Shown here piece by piece: positions 1-7,423 of a stretch of 36,784 nt of DNA. Positions within the stretch are counted from its first letter, which is position 1. Every line of letters starts with the position of its first letter. The DNA is from Marinilabiliales bacterium (lineage in GTDB: Bacteria > Bacteroidota > Bacteroidia > Bacteroidales > PUMT01). The notes beneath the pieces were generated by a model. That model saw only the letters and a program-made list of their open reading frames with translations. It was not told the DNA's origin and made no database searches. Both the position numbers and the translations under genes were made by a program. Where the stretch lies: contig REEN01000034.1 in the NCBI GenBank assembly GCA_007695015.1, forward strand, positions 1 through 36,784, in the 5' to 3' direction.

Positions 1-450
1 TGTCTTGGTAACAGAACCTATCCGGTAAACCGTACCGGGTGTGGCGGCAATGCCCCTTTCCGGATCTTCATAGCCGGCTGCCAGTCCGACAGCATCAGCC
101 ACAATTATACTGTCACGGTTAACCACAGCAAAAGCAACAGATGGTATCCCGTACTCGCTGGCAATGCTGTCAATTGCAGCCCGGATTGCTGCTGCTTCAG
201 GAATATTGGCACCACGGCCGGTGCCGGAACCATGGCTGGAGCCAGGGATATAGCCGGTGCCGGTACTGTGGCCGGAAGCTATGGTATTAAAAAAGCAGGA
301 ATCAAGGTCTGCACCGGCAGCATAATATGAGTTGGTTGAAGCACCGGCGCCTGTTGTACGGGACGAAGTCGCTGCATAAATGGCGTTAGCTTCCGCCGTA
401 AGGCAGGTATAAAAAACTGCCAGAATCGCTGTAACCAATGATCCCTTCAT
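1..450 (-). CDS. Serine hydrolase, class C beta-lactamase/PBP4-like, N-terminal part only
   Basis: The gene runs off the left edge, so only the first 150 residues are visible. It starts at an ATG with a hydrophobic signal peptide (MKGSLVTAILAVFYTCLTAEA), so the product should be exported. A Gly/Ser/Thr-rich stretch follows (about residues 30-80), including a 12-residue imperfect duplication (HSTGTGYIPG.. then HGSGTGRGAN..). The catalytic-fold start comes next: IPSVAFAVVNRDSIIVADAVG, then a Tyr-Arg-Ile-Gly-Ser-Val-Thr-Lys motif at the very edge. The S-V-T-K tetrad fits the SxxK nucleophile/base pair of class C beta-lactamases, DD-peptidases and related esterases. The YxN and KTG motifs would lie outside the window, so substrate and activity cannot be assigned. 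It is divergent from the flavoprotein at 601. Confidence 0.8.
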   Translation of the reverse strand, partial: MKGSLVTAILAVFYTCLTAEANAIYAATSSRTTGAGASTNSYYAAGADLDSCFFNTIASGHSTGTGYIPGSSHGSGTGRGANIPEAAAIRAAIDSIASEYGIPSVAFAVVNRDSIIVADAVGLAAGYEDPERGIAATPGTVYRIGSVTKT

Positions 451-600
451 CAGATAGTTTGTTTAACTCAACAGCATTTCGTATCAACCAGATAAAAATA
501 ATATTTTTTTAACATTTAAACATCTATATGTATGGTAGATTGCGATATTCTTTACCTACCTTTACATGATGTTTTATAACATAACCGGGAGAGTGAAATA

Positions 601-1740
601 ATGAGAGAATTGAAGATAGGAGGTTTGAACATACCTGTGCCCATTGTACAAGGTGGAATGGGAGTGGGTATTTCGATGTCGAAACTGGCGGTGGCGGTGG
701 CGAACCAGGGCGGAGTTGGCGTTATTTCGTCTGCCGGACTGGGTATGGTACACCGTAACCCGATGCTTGACTACATTGAAGCCAATATTGAAGGGCTGAG
801 GACGGAGATCAGGAAAGCTAAGGAGAAGACAGAGGGTATAATCGGGGTGAACGTGATGGTGGCCATGACAAACTTTGCAGACCTGGTGCGTACATCGATA
901 TCTGAAAAGGCTGACATCATATTTGCGGGAGCCGGACTTCCACTTCAACTGCCGTCTTTCCTCAAATCTGACAGCATCACAAAGCTTGTGCCCATAGTTT
1001 CGTCGGGCAGGGCGGCAAAACTGATTTGTGACAAATGGAAATCTCTCTATGACTACCTCCCCGATGCTTTTGTCGTTGAAGGACCAAAGGCAGGCGGGCA
1101 CCTCGGATTCAAAAGGGATAATATCGATGATCCCGGTTACTCGCTCGATCACCTTGTTACTGAAGTAGTCAGGGAAATAAGGTTGTTTGAGGAGAAATAC
1201 GGGAAGGAGATACCGGTAATTGCGGCCGGCGGCATATATACAGGTGAGGATGTCTTTAAAATAATGCAGAAAGGCGCAAAGGCAGTCCAGTTGGGCACCA
1301 GGTTTGTGACCACGCAGGAGTGCGATGCATCGGAAAAATTCAAGATGAGCTATGTCAATGCCCGGGAAACCGATATGGAGATCATCCAGAGTCCGGTGGG
1401 CATGCCGGGCAGGGCGGTCATGAACGAATTCCTCAATAAAGTGAAACATGGTTTGAAAAAACCCATTAAGTGCCCGTTCCACTGTATCAAAACATGCGAT
1501 GTGTCAAGCAGCCCGTATTGCATCATAACAGCCCTCTACAATGCCTACAAGGGCAATATGAGAAGCGGTTACGCCTTTGCCGGGAGCAATGCCTACCTGG
1601 CCGACAGGATATCAACGGTTAAAGAGGTATTTAATGATCTGATGACCGGATTTAATGACGCGTACAGCCGTTTCCAGTCCCCCCTGGAATCCGGGACCGA
1701 AGGAACCGCCGCTGAAAACAGCGGAAAAGAGAAGGACTGA
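601..1740 (+). CDS. Nitronate monooxygenase / FabK-like NAD(P)H-dependent flavin oxidoreductase
   Basis: This is a 379-residue FMN-dependent TIM-barrel protein of the 2-nitropropane dioxygenase family. Visible family features are the N-terminal QGGMGVGIS phosphate/FMN segment (18-25), GVNVMVA (82-88), GPKAGGHLGF with the conserved His167, and AAGGIYTG (208-215) followed by the AVQLGTRF strand. In this family the enzyme oxidises alkyl nitronates or, in the FabK branch, reduces enoyl-ACP; the sequence alone does not decide between them. An odd feature is the C-terminal cysteine cluster C291-x3-C295-x3-C299-x7-C307, which may bind metal or a cluster. The ATG is used because the family N-terminus begins within about 10 residues of the barrel. 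It is a single gene with 325 bp of non-coding DNA behind it. Confidence 0.85.
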   Translation: MRELKIGGLNIPVPIVQGGMGVGISMSKLAVAVANQGGVGVISSAGLGMVHRNPMLDYIEANIEGLRTEIRKAKEKTEGIIGVNVMVAMTNFADLVRTSISEKADIIFAGAGLPLQLPSFLKSDSITKLVPIVSSGRAAKLICDKWKSLYDYLPDAFVVEGPKAGGHLGFKRDNIDDPGYSLDHLVTEVVREIRLFEEKYGKEIPVIAAGGIYTGEDVFKIMQKGAKAVQLGTRFVTTQECDASEKFKMSYVNARETDMEIIQSPVGMPGRAVMNEFLNKVKHGLKKPIKCPFHCIKTCDVSSSPYCIITALYNAYKGNMRSGYAFAGSNAYLADRISTVKEVFNDLMTGFNDAYSRFQSPLESGTEGTAAENSGKEKD

Positions 1741-2065
1741 CCCCAATGCCCATCGGGCAACAAAGCCAGGGCAAATCCGGAACTGCTCTCCGGTAAAGTA
1801 ATCATTGGTTCTCTAACTGACTACAATCTGAACCTGCCCATATCCATGATGATATAATATCCCTTGATATTTTCAGGGAATGGAAAACCTTTCCGATACT
1901 GTCAAAAAATCTTAAAATTTAAACAAACTCCATTGCACGGTGTTGATAGACGGGCAGAATGATTCCGGGTTGTCGGGATATTTCCGGTCTATCCGGGTTA
2001 AACTGCCGGCATATGCAAGGATTATGACATGCAGAATTTTAATAGTTTAACCAACACTGAATGAT
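1741..2065. other. Intergenic stretch, no gene seen
   Basis: No credible coding region was seen. The stretch holds a small hairpin at 1860-1879 (TCCCT/AGGGA stem with partial inner pairing) and a short direct repeat of TCCGGGTT at about 1965 and 2004. There is no clear T-tract terminator and no full -33/-7 promoter for the YceI gene that follows. Confidence 0.4.
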
Positions 2066-2725
2066 ATGTATACAAGAACACTCTTTTTAGTATTAGTGGC
2101 AGCAGTATATTCCTGCCAGGGACCCTCAGGAGAGAGGGCTGTTACCGGAGAAGCCGGCACGGCTGCTTTGGCGGAAGGCGATTATGAAACCTTTTATGCC
2201 AATACGGAAACAAGTAATGTTGAATGGATCGGCGCAAGGCCGGCCTCGCAGCACGACGGAATTGTTACTTTAAAGGAAGGACACCTTAAAGTAATCAATG
2301 GTGATATAGTCGGCGGAGAGTTTGTGATTGATATGGAGAACATAGTCGTTCTTGACATTACCGATCCGGGCAGGAATGCCAGGTTAAAGGCGCACTTGGA
2401 ATCAGACGATTTCTTTGATGTGCCGAATTACCCCGAAGCAAAATTCGAGATCACCGCGGTTGAGGAGGCGGGTGAAGTTAGCAGAGACTATTCACACACT
2501 ATCACAGGTAATCTTACAATGCGGGGCACAACAAGGTCAGTCACCTTCAATGCCATGATAGAAGCTGACGAAGAGAAGGTTACCGCCAGATCGGTGCAGT
2601 TTTTGATAGACCGTACGGAGTGGGGAGTGAATTACCAGTCGCCGACAGTGTTTGCTGAGCTGGTTGACAGGTTTATTCTTGATGACATCGCACTGGTTAT
2701 TAATCTGGAGGCCGGGAGGAACTAG
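2066..2725 (+). CDS. YceI-family lipoprotein
   Basis: This 219-residue protein has a lipoprotein signal (MYTRTLFLVLVAAVYSC, lipobox Cys17), so it is predicted to be membrane anchored outside the cytoplasm. The mature part matches the YceI lipocalin-like fold. It has an SNVEWIGARP strand, then VTLKEGHLKVINGDIVGGEF, FVIDMENIVVLDI, and the hallmark HLESDDFFDVPNYPEAKFEITAV. TGNLTMRGTTRSVTF and a C-terminal DRTEWGVNY segment follow. YceI proteins bind isoprenoid-like lipids in a hydrophobic barrel; the ligand and physiological role here are unknown. The gene converges on the helicase gene and the two stops overlap in a CTAG palindrome. Confidence 0.88.
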   Translation: MYTRTLFLVLVAAVYSCQGPSGERAVTGEAGTAALAEGDYETFYANTETSNVEWIGARPASQHDGIVTLKEGHLKVINGDIVGGEFVIDMENIVVLDITDPGRNARLKAHLESDDFFDVPNYPEAKFEITAVEEAGEVSRDYSHTITGNLTMRGTTRSVTFNAMIEADEEKVTARSVQFLIDRTEWGVNYQSPTVFAELVDRFILDDIALVINLEAGRN

Positions 2726-4413
2726 TTCATTCTGATTCTTTTTCGGCCGCGTGGCCCTTTGTTGCGGTCGCGGAAATCGTTACCGGCAAATTCATAATTT
2801 TCCTCGGCCTCGATCCTTACACCCTTGTATACCGTCCGGTTAAGATCTGCTATTATGCGTTGCGCCAATTTACTGTCCACCTCAACTGAGGAGGTACGCT
2901 TGTAGATATCGATATTCCCAATCTCCACACCTGATGCTCCCGGAGCGGAAGAGAACAGGTCGATGATCTCCCGTTTCGTAATTTTTTTCCCTTTTCCGAC
3001 ATTGAAAAGTACCCGTGCCATCACCCCTCCCCTGTTTACCTTTTGTTTTCGTCCTGAAAAAGCTGTATCGTCCCTTCGCACCTTTTTACTTTCCACATTC
3101 AGGTCCGGCGCATTCTTGTAATAATCAAGGAAGCGGTTGAATTCGGTTGATACGAACCTTTTGATGATCTCCTCCTTTGACAGGTCACCAAGCATGTCAT
3201 AGACCCTGTCCATATAAGGATCTATCTGATCATGCGAAACCGTGGAGTTACGCATCCGGTCCACCATATTGAAAAGCTGCCGTTCACAAATATCCGTACC
3301 TGCAGGTACCGGCATCCGGTCAATTTTTTTTCTGATCACATTTTCGATCTGTGATATCCGTCCCCGCTCATTCATGTTAATGATCGAAACGGTTATCCCC
3401 TCTTTGCCTGCCCTGCCTGTCCGCCCCGACCTGTGGGTATAGGCTTCGTTATCATCAGGAAGGTTATAATTTATAATATGCGTCAGGTCAGTGACATCGA
3501 GTCCCCGTGCCGCCACGTCGGTCGCTACAAGAACATTGAGGTTTCTTTCACGGAACTTCTGCATCACATAATCGCGCTGTGCCTGCGTAAGGTCACCATG
3601 CAGGGCCTCTGCATTATAACCGTCTCTCATCAGCCAGCCGGCAACATCCTTTGTCTCCTTCCGGGTCCGGCAGAACACTATACCATATATCCCGGGGTTA
3701 AAATCCACCACCCTTTTAAGTGCATTGTACCGGTCCTTTGCTTGTACCATGTGGTATATATGCGTTACATTTTCAGCACCTGCATTTTTTTTGCCCATGG
3801 TGATCTCCAGGGGGTCATGCATATATTTTCTGGCAATTGCCGTGATGCCTGTTGCCATTGTCGCCGAAAAGAGTAGGGTGTTCTTGTTTGCCGGTGTCTG
3901 TGCCAGGATGGCATCAAGGTCATCGCGGAATCCCATCTTCAGCATCTCGTCAGCTTCATCCAGCACCAGCGTAGACACAAGCGACAGGTTTATCCGGTTG
4001 CGCCTTATCAGGTCATGAATCCTTCCCGGTGTGGCTACAACAACATGGGCCCCCCGCTTCAGTGCCCTTACCTGCTGATCTATTGAAGATCCGCCATAAA
4101 CGGCAACTGTCCTCAATCCTTTCATGAATTTACCGTAACCATCAATGTCACGTGTAATTTGCATGCAAAGTTCGCGGGTGGGACTTAAAACAAGTAATTG
4201 TGGGTAATTGTCACCAATATCGATATTCTCCAGTGCAGGGAGCCCGAATGCCGCGGTTTTCCCCGTGCCTGTCTGCGCCAGGCCAATAATATCCCTCTTC
4301 TCTCTTAATAAAACAGGAATTACCTGTTCCTGTATCGGGGTGGCATCCATGAACCCCAGGGCTTCAATACCCATAAGAATTTCCGGCGAAAGCCCCATCT
4401 CTTTAAACAACAT
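2722..4413 (-). CDS. DEAD-box ATP-dependent RNA helicase with DbpA-type RNA-binding domain
   Basis: This 563-residue protein has the complete DEAD-box core: Q-motif region (GFMDATPIQEQ, 20-30), Walker A AQTGTGKT (46-53), PTREL (78-82), TPGR (128-131), DEAD (152-155) and SAT (183-185). It also has VATDVAARGLDV and HRSGRTGRAG in the second RecA domain. The C-terminal region (about 465-540) reads ARVLFNVGKGKKITKREII...GVEIGNIDIYKRTSSVEV, the DbpA/CsdA-type RNA-binding fold, followed by a basic tail ending RGRKRIRMN. Such CsdA/DeaD/CshA-like helicases remodel rRNA in ribosome assembly and mRNA in cold adaptation. Its putative promoter lies about 200 nt upstream of the ATG, giving a long leader like those of cold-shock helicase genes (inference). 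Confidence 0.93.
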   Translation of the reverse strand: MLFKEMGLSPEILMGIEALGFMDATPIQEQVIPVLLREKRDIIGLAQTGTGKTAAFGLPALENIDIGDNYPQLLVLSPTRELCMQITRDIDGYGKFMKGLRTVAVYGGSSIDQQVRALKRGAHVVVATPGRIHDLIRRNRINLSLVSTLVLDEADEMLKMGFRDDLDAILAQTPANKNTLLFSATMATGITAIARKYMHDPLEITMGKKNAGAENVTHIYHMVQAKDRYNALKRVVDFNPGIYGIVFCRTRKETKDVAGWLMRDGYNAEALHGDLTQAQRDYVMQKFRERNLNVLVATDVAARGLDVTDLTHIINYNLPDDNEAYTHRSGRTGRAGKEGITVSIINMNERGRISQIENVIRKKIDRMPVPAGTDICERQLFNMVDRMRNSTVSHDQIDPYMDRVYDMLGDLSKEEIIKRFVSTEFNRFLDYYKNAPDLNVESKKVRRDDTAFSGRKQKVNRGGVMARVLFNVGKGKKITKREIIDLFSSAPGASGVEIGNIDIYKRTSSVEVDSKLAQRIIADLNRTVYKGVRIEAEENYEFAGNDFRDRNKGPRGRKRIRMN

Positions 4414-4618
4414 ATCAGATTGTTTGCAGGCTTTCCCGAATCTTCCATCACCGATGATATCAGGTCAACCTTTGATTAATAATTAAATTGGATGCTACCG
4501 ACATCATTCCTTTACATCCGGGTCTTTATCCGGATCAATTCAGGTGCGATCGTAAAATAGTGTGAGATATTCTAAAACCGGTAAGATTGTTCAACTACAT
4601 CCTTTGTTAAATGCGGTG

Positions 4619-4626
4619 CAAAAGTA
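4619..4626 (-). promoter_or_regulatory. -7 element for the helicase gene
   Basis: On the minus strand this reads TACTTTTG, an exact match to the Bacteroidota TAnnTTTG element. No good TTG -33 box is placed at 19-21 bp. Transcription would start near 4613, giving a leader of about 200 nt before the ATG at 4413. Confidence 0.4.
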
Positions 4627-4634
4627 ATCAAAAA

Positions 4635-4660
4635 TTTCAGAAAACAGTCATCTTCTGAAA
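4635..4660. promoter_or_regulatory. Perfect 8-bp inverted repeat in the helicase/GH3 divergent region
   Basis: TTTCAGAA at 4635-4642 is mirrored by TTCTGAAA at 4653-4660 with a 10-bp spacer, so the half-site centres are 18 bp apart. The dyad covers the expected -33 zone of the helicase promoter, which suits an operator. No cognate regulator can be named from the window. Confidence 0.35.
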
Positions 4661-4710
4661 ACAAACTGGCAAACAGATATATCAGATGCAAAAAGATTGG
4701 CCAATTTTTA

Positions 4711-4718
4711 TATTTTTG
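4711..4718 (+). promoter_or_regulatory. Candidate -7 element for the GH3 gene
   Basis: TATTTTTG matches TAnnTTTG. No TTG lies at the usual 19-21 bp upstream; one at 4697-4699 is too close. The implied leader to the GH3 start is about 105 nt. The rest of the 4414-4828 gap holds no gene that can be supported. Confidence 0.3.
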
Positions 4719-4828
4719 TTAAGCAATACCGGTTTAAACCCGATCCCGCAAAATCGATCAGAAAACCAGCGGAAAATACCAGGATACATATTAAATCAGC
4801 CAATAAACCAATCTAAAACTCAGTAACC

Positions 4829-7186
4829 ATGAACCCCTCATCACCCATCACCAGACAAAACCACATGTATAAAACCCTGATTATTGCACTGCTCACAGCA
4901 ACCACCCTGTTGATCCACTCATGCACACCCCGGTCGGAGGCCGGAAAGGATCCGTTCATCGTCAGCCTAATGTCGGAGATGACCCTCGAAGAGAAGGTGG
5001 GCCAGATGATGCAGATAACAATTGACGGCGTTACCGAAGGAGATAACATCTACTCCAGCCATGTACCGGTCAGGCTCGACATGGGACTTCTGAGGGAATA
5101 CCTTGTGACCTACGGGGGAGGTTCTATACTTAACACGCCGAATACAGTGGCGCAGAACCGCGACCTATGGCTTGAGCTGATCAGCACCATACAGCAGGTT
5201 GCCACCGAAGAGACCCGGCACGGCATCCCTGTCATTTACGGCATTGATGCAATCCACGGCTCAACCTATATTGCCGAAGCAACGATGTTCCCCCAGCAGA
5301 TAGGCATGGCGGCCACCTGGAACCCTGAATTGGTTGAAGAGGCTGCGGCTGTTACTGCTTATGAAACCCGTGCAGTGGGAATTCCATGGAACTTTTCGCC
5401 CGTACTCGACCTGGGATCCGACCCCAGGTGGGCAAGGCAGTGGGAGTCATTCGGCGAGGACCCTTACATTACTGAAATAATGGGTCTGGCAATGATTGAC
5501 GGCTACGAAGGGAAAAACAATGATATCTCCCACCCCCACAGGCTCGCATCCTGCCCCAAGCATTTCTACGGCTATTCGATGCCGTTCTCGGGAAAGGACC
5601 GTACCCCTGTTTACATCCCGGAGATGGACCTGAGGGATAAGCACCTGCCCCCCTTCCAGGCAGCAGTAGATGCAGGAGTCCTCACCATAATGCTGAACAG
5701 CGGACTTGTAAATAACGTATCGGTTCATGCAAGCAAAGAGATCATTACAGACCTTCTCAAGGAGGAGCTGGGGTTTAGGGGACTGGTACTGACGGACTGG
5801 GCCGATATAGAGAATCTTTATACAAGGGATAAAATAGCCGCCTCATCCAAAGAGGCAATTAAACTGGCAATAAACGCCGGTGTTGACATGAGCATGATCC
5901 CGTATAATTTCAGGGACTTTCATAAGAACCTGGTTGAGCTGGTCAATGAAGGTGAAGTGCCCCTGTCGCGCATAGATGATGCGGTTTACAGGATACTCCT
6001 GGTAAAAAAGGAGCTGGGACTGTTCGATCAGCCCTTTATCGATCCGGACGAATATCCGCTTTTCGCAGGGCCCGAACATGCGCAGAAAGCCTATGAGACA
6101 GCCTCCGAGTCCATTACTCTTCTTACCAACAACAATGATATCCTTCCACTTTCGGAAAACACCCGTATACTGATCACCGGCCCCAATGCCAATTCGATGC
6201 GCGCCCTTAACGGGGGATGGACATACAGCTGGCAGGGCGACAGAACCCCGGAGTTTACCGAAGATTTCAATACCATCGTCGACGCATTCAGAAAAGCAGG
6301 CGGAGCCGGTAACATAATGTATGAACCGGGCACAAGATATATCGAAAGCGGGCAGTACTTTGAGGAAGAGGAGGTTGACATACAGGCAGCCGTAAGAAGG
6401 GCCCGCCAGGCTGACGTGGTGCTTCTCTGCCTGGGTGAAAACTCATACACCGAGAAGCCGGGCGACCTGAACGACCTTACCATATCGCCACTGCAGGAAA
6501 AACTGGCCCTGGCCATTGCCGGAACCGGCAAACCGGTAATCCTGGTCCTCAACCAGGGCCGCCCCCGGCTGATAACATCCTTTGCAGATGAAATGGATGC
6601 CATCATAAACATCTACCTGCCGGGCAACTATGGCGCCGATGCCCTTGCCGACATTGTCTACGGCAGGGTCAACCCGTCGGGACGTCTTCCCTACACCTAT
6701 CCCAGGTATCCCAACTCGCTGGTGGGGTATATCCATAAACCATCAGAAGTATCACTCACACCCGAAGGGGCATACGACTATACAGGCTCGTTCAATCCCC
6801 TCTTTGAATTCGGTCACGGGATCAGCTATTCATCGGTAGAGTACAATAACCTGACTATAGATAAAGAGACCCTTGGGAGCGGCGAACGGCTGACAGTGAG
6901 CGTCGATGTTTCGCACCTGTCGGGACCCGCAGTGAAGGAGACAGTGAAGCTTTACAGCTCGCAGCTTGTCGCCTCCATAACCCCCGATGTGAGGCGGCTC
7001 AGGGCATTTGATAAGATTGAGCTGCAGCCGGGAGAAACAAGGACTGTCGAATTCACGCTCGACCCCGGCGACCTCTCATTTATAAACCTGGCAAACCGGA
7101 GGGTGACCGAAGCAGGCGAATTTGTGATCTCCATAGCCGGTATGACCGCCTCTGTCAACGTAACCGGCGACATCTTCTTTGACTGA
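4829..7186 (+). CDS. GH3 beta-glucosidase, lipoprotein
   Basis: This 785-residue glycoside hydrolase family 3 enzyme is of BglX type. It has a lipoprotein signal ending LIHSC (Cys32), so it is likely anchored in the envelope and acts on beta-linked oligosaccharides. The (beta/alpha)8 domain carries GIDAIHGSTY, FSPVLDLGSDPRWARQWESF, CPKHF (242-246) and GLVLTDWADI, whose Asp323 is the family nucleophile. The alpha/beta sandwich domain follows (about 420-640, with LLTNNNDILPL and VLLCLGENSYTEKPGD). A fibronectin III-like C-terminal domain (about 690-770) completes the usual layout. The chosen ATG gives a 14-residue N-region; the in-frame ATG at 4865 (MYKTLIIALL) gives a more typical lipoprotein leader and is a good alternative. 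Exact glycan specificity is not visible. Confidence 0.93.
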   Translation: MNPSSPITRQNHMYKTLIIALLTATTLLIHSCTPRSEAGKDPFIVSLMSEMTLEEKVGQMMQITIDGVTEGDNIYSSHVPVRLDMGLLREYLVTYGGGSILNTPNTVAQNRDLWLELISTIQQVATEETRHGIPVIYGIDAIHGSTYIAEATMFPQQIGMAATWNPELVEEAAAVTAYETRAVGIPWNFSPVLDLGSDPRWARQWESFGEDPYITEIMGLAMIDGYEGKNNDISHPHRLASCPKHFYGYSMPFSGKDRTPVYIPEMDLRDKHLPPFQAAVDAGVLTIMLNSGLVNNVSVHASKEIITDLLKEELGFRGLVLTDWADIENLYTRDKIAASSKEAIKLAINAGVDMSMIPYNFRDFHKNLVELVNEGEVPLSRIDDAVYRILLVKKELGLFDQPFIDPDEYPLFAGPEHAQKAYETASESITLLTNNNDILPLSENTRILITGPNANSMRALNGGWTYSWQGDRTPEFTEDFNTIVDAFRKAGGAGNIMYEPGTRYIESGQYFEEEEVDIQAAVRRARQADVVLLCLGENSYTEKPGDLNDLTISPLQEKLALAIAGTGKPVILVLNQGRPRLITSFADEMDAIINIYLPGNYGADALADIVYGRVNPSGRLPYTYPRYPNSLVGYIHKPSEVSLTPEGAYDYTGSFNPLFEFGHGISYSSVEYNNLTIDKETLGSGERLTVSVDVSHLSGPAVKETVKLYSSQLVASITPDVRRLRAFDKIELQPGETRTVEFTLDPGDLSFINLANRRVTEAGEFVISIAGMTASVNVTGDIFFD

Positions 7187-7352
7187 CCCCGGTAGTGCCT
7201 GAACCTGTCAGGCTGCCTGCCTGGCTTTCGTCGTGTTTTCTTCTTTTCTGATACGGGCTGTGCCGTTGGCGGTCGTTGAATGGGGAAATCATCACAGGAT
7301 TCCGAAGGGGGGCATCATGTGAACCTTGATTCCGTTGAATTATGTTGTAAAG

Positions 7353-7377
7353 CAATATTTCCCTTTCGGGGATATTG
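7353..7377. repeat. Hairpin between GH3 and DUF5916 genes
   Basis: CAATATTTCC (7353-7362) pairs with GGGGATATTG (7368-7377) through 10 positions, two of them G-U, around a 5-nt loop. It lies just upstream of the -7 element for the next gene. It may be a weak terminator for GH3 or a regulatory structure; the following T content is modest. Confidence 0.35.
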
Positions 7378-7388
7378 ACGCATTTTGC

Positions 7389-7396
7389 TATTTTTG
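7389..7396 (+). promoter_or_regulatory. -7 element for the DUF5916 gene
   Basis: TATTTTTG matches TAnnTTTG. Transcription would begin near 7402, so the longer reading frame opening with TTG at 7385 would start upstream of the transcript. This supports the ATG at 7424 as the true start. The -33 region is weak (TTTCG near 7364-7368). Confidence 0.4.
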
Positions 7397-7423
7397 CGGC
7401 TCACAGGATGCACCCGCGAGGAT

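Noticed and set aside
7385-7423. N-terminal extension of the DUF5916 protein from a TTG
   Set aside because: It overlaps the -7 promoter element and precedes a good signal peptide starting at the ATG 7424.
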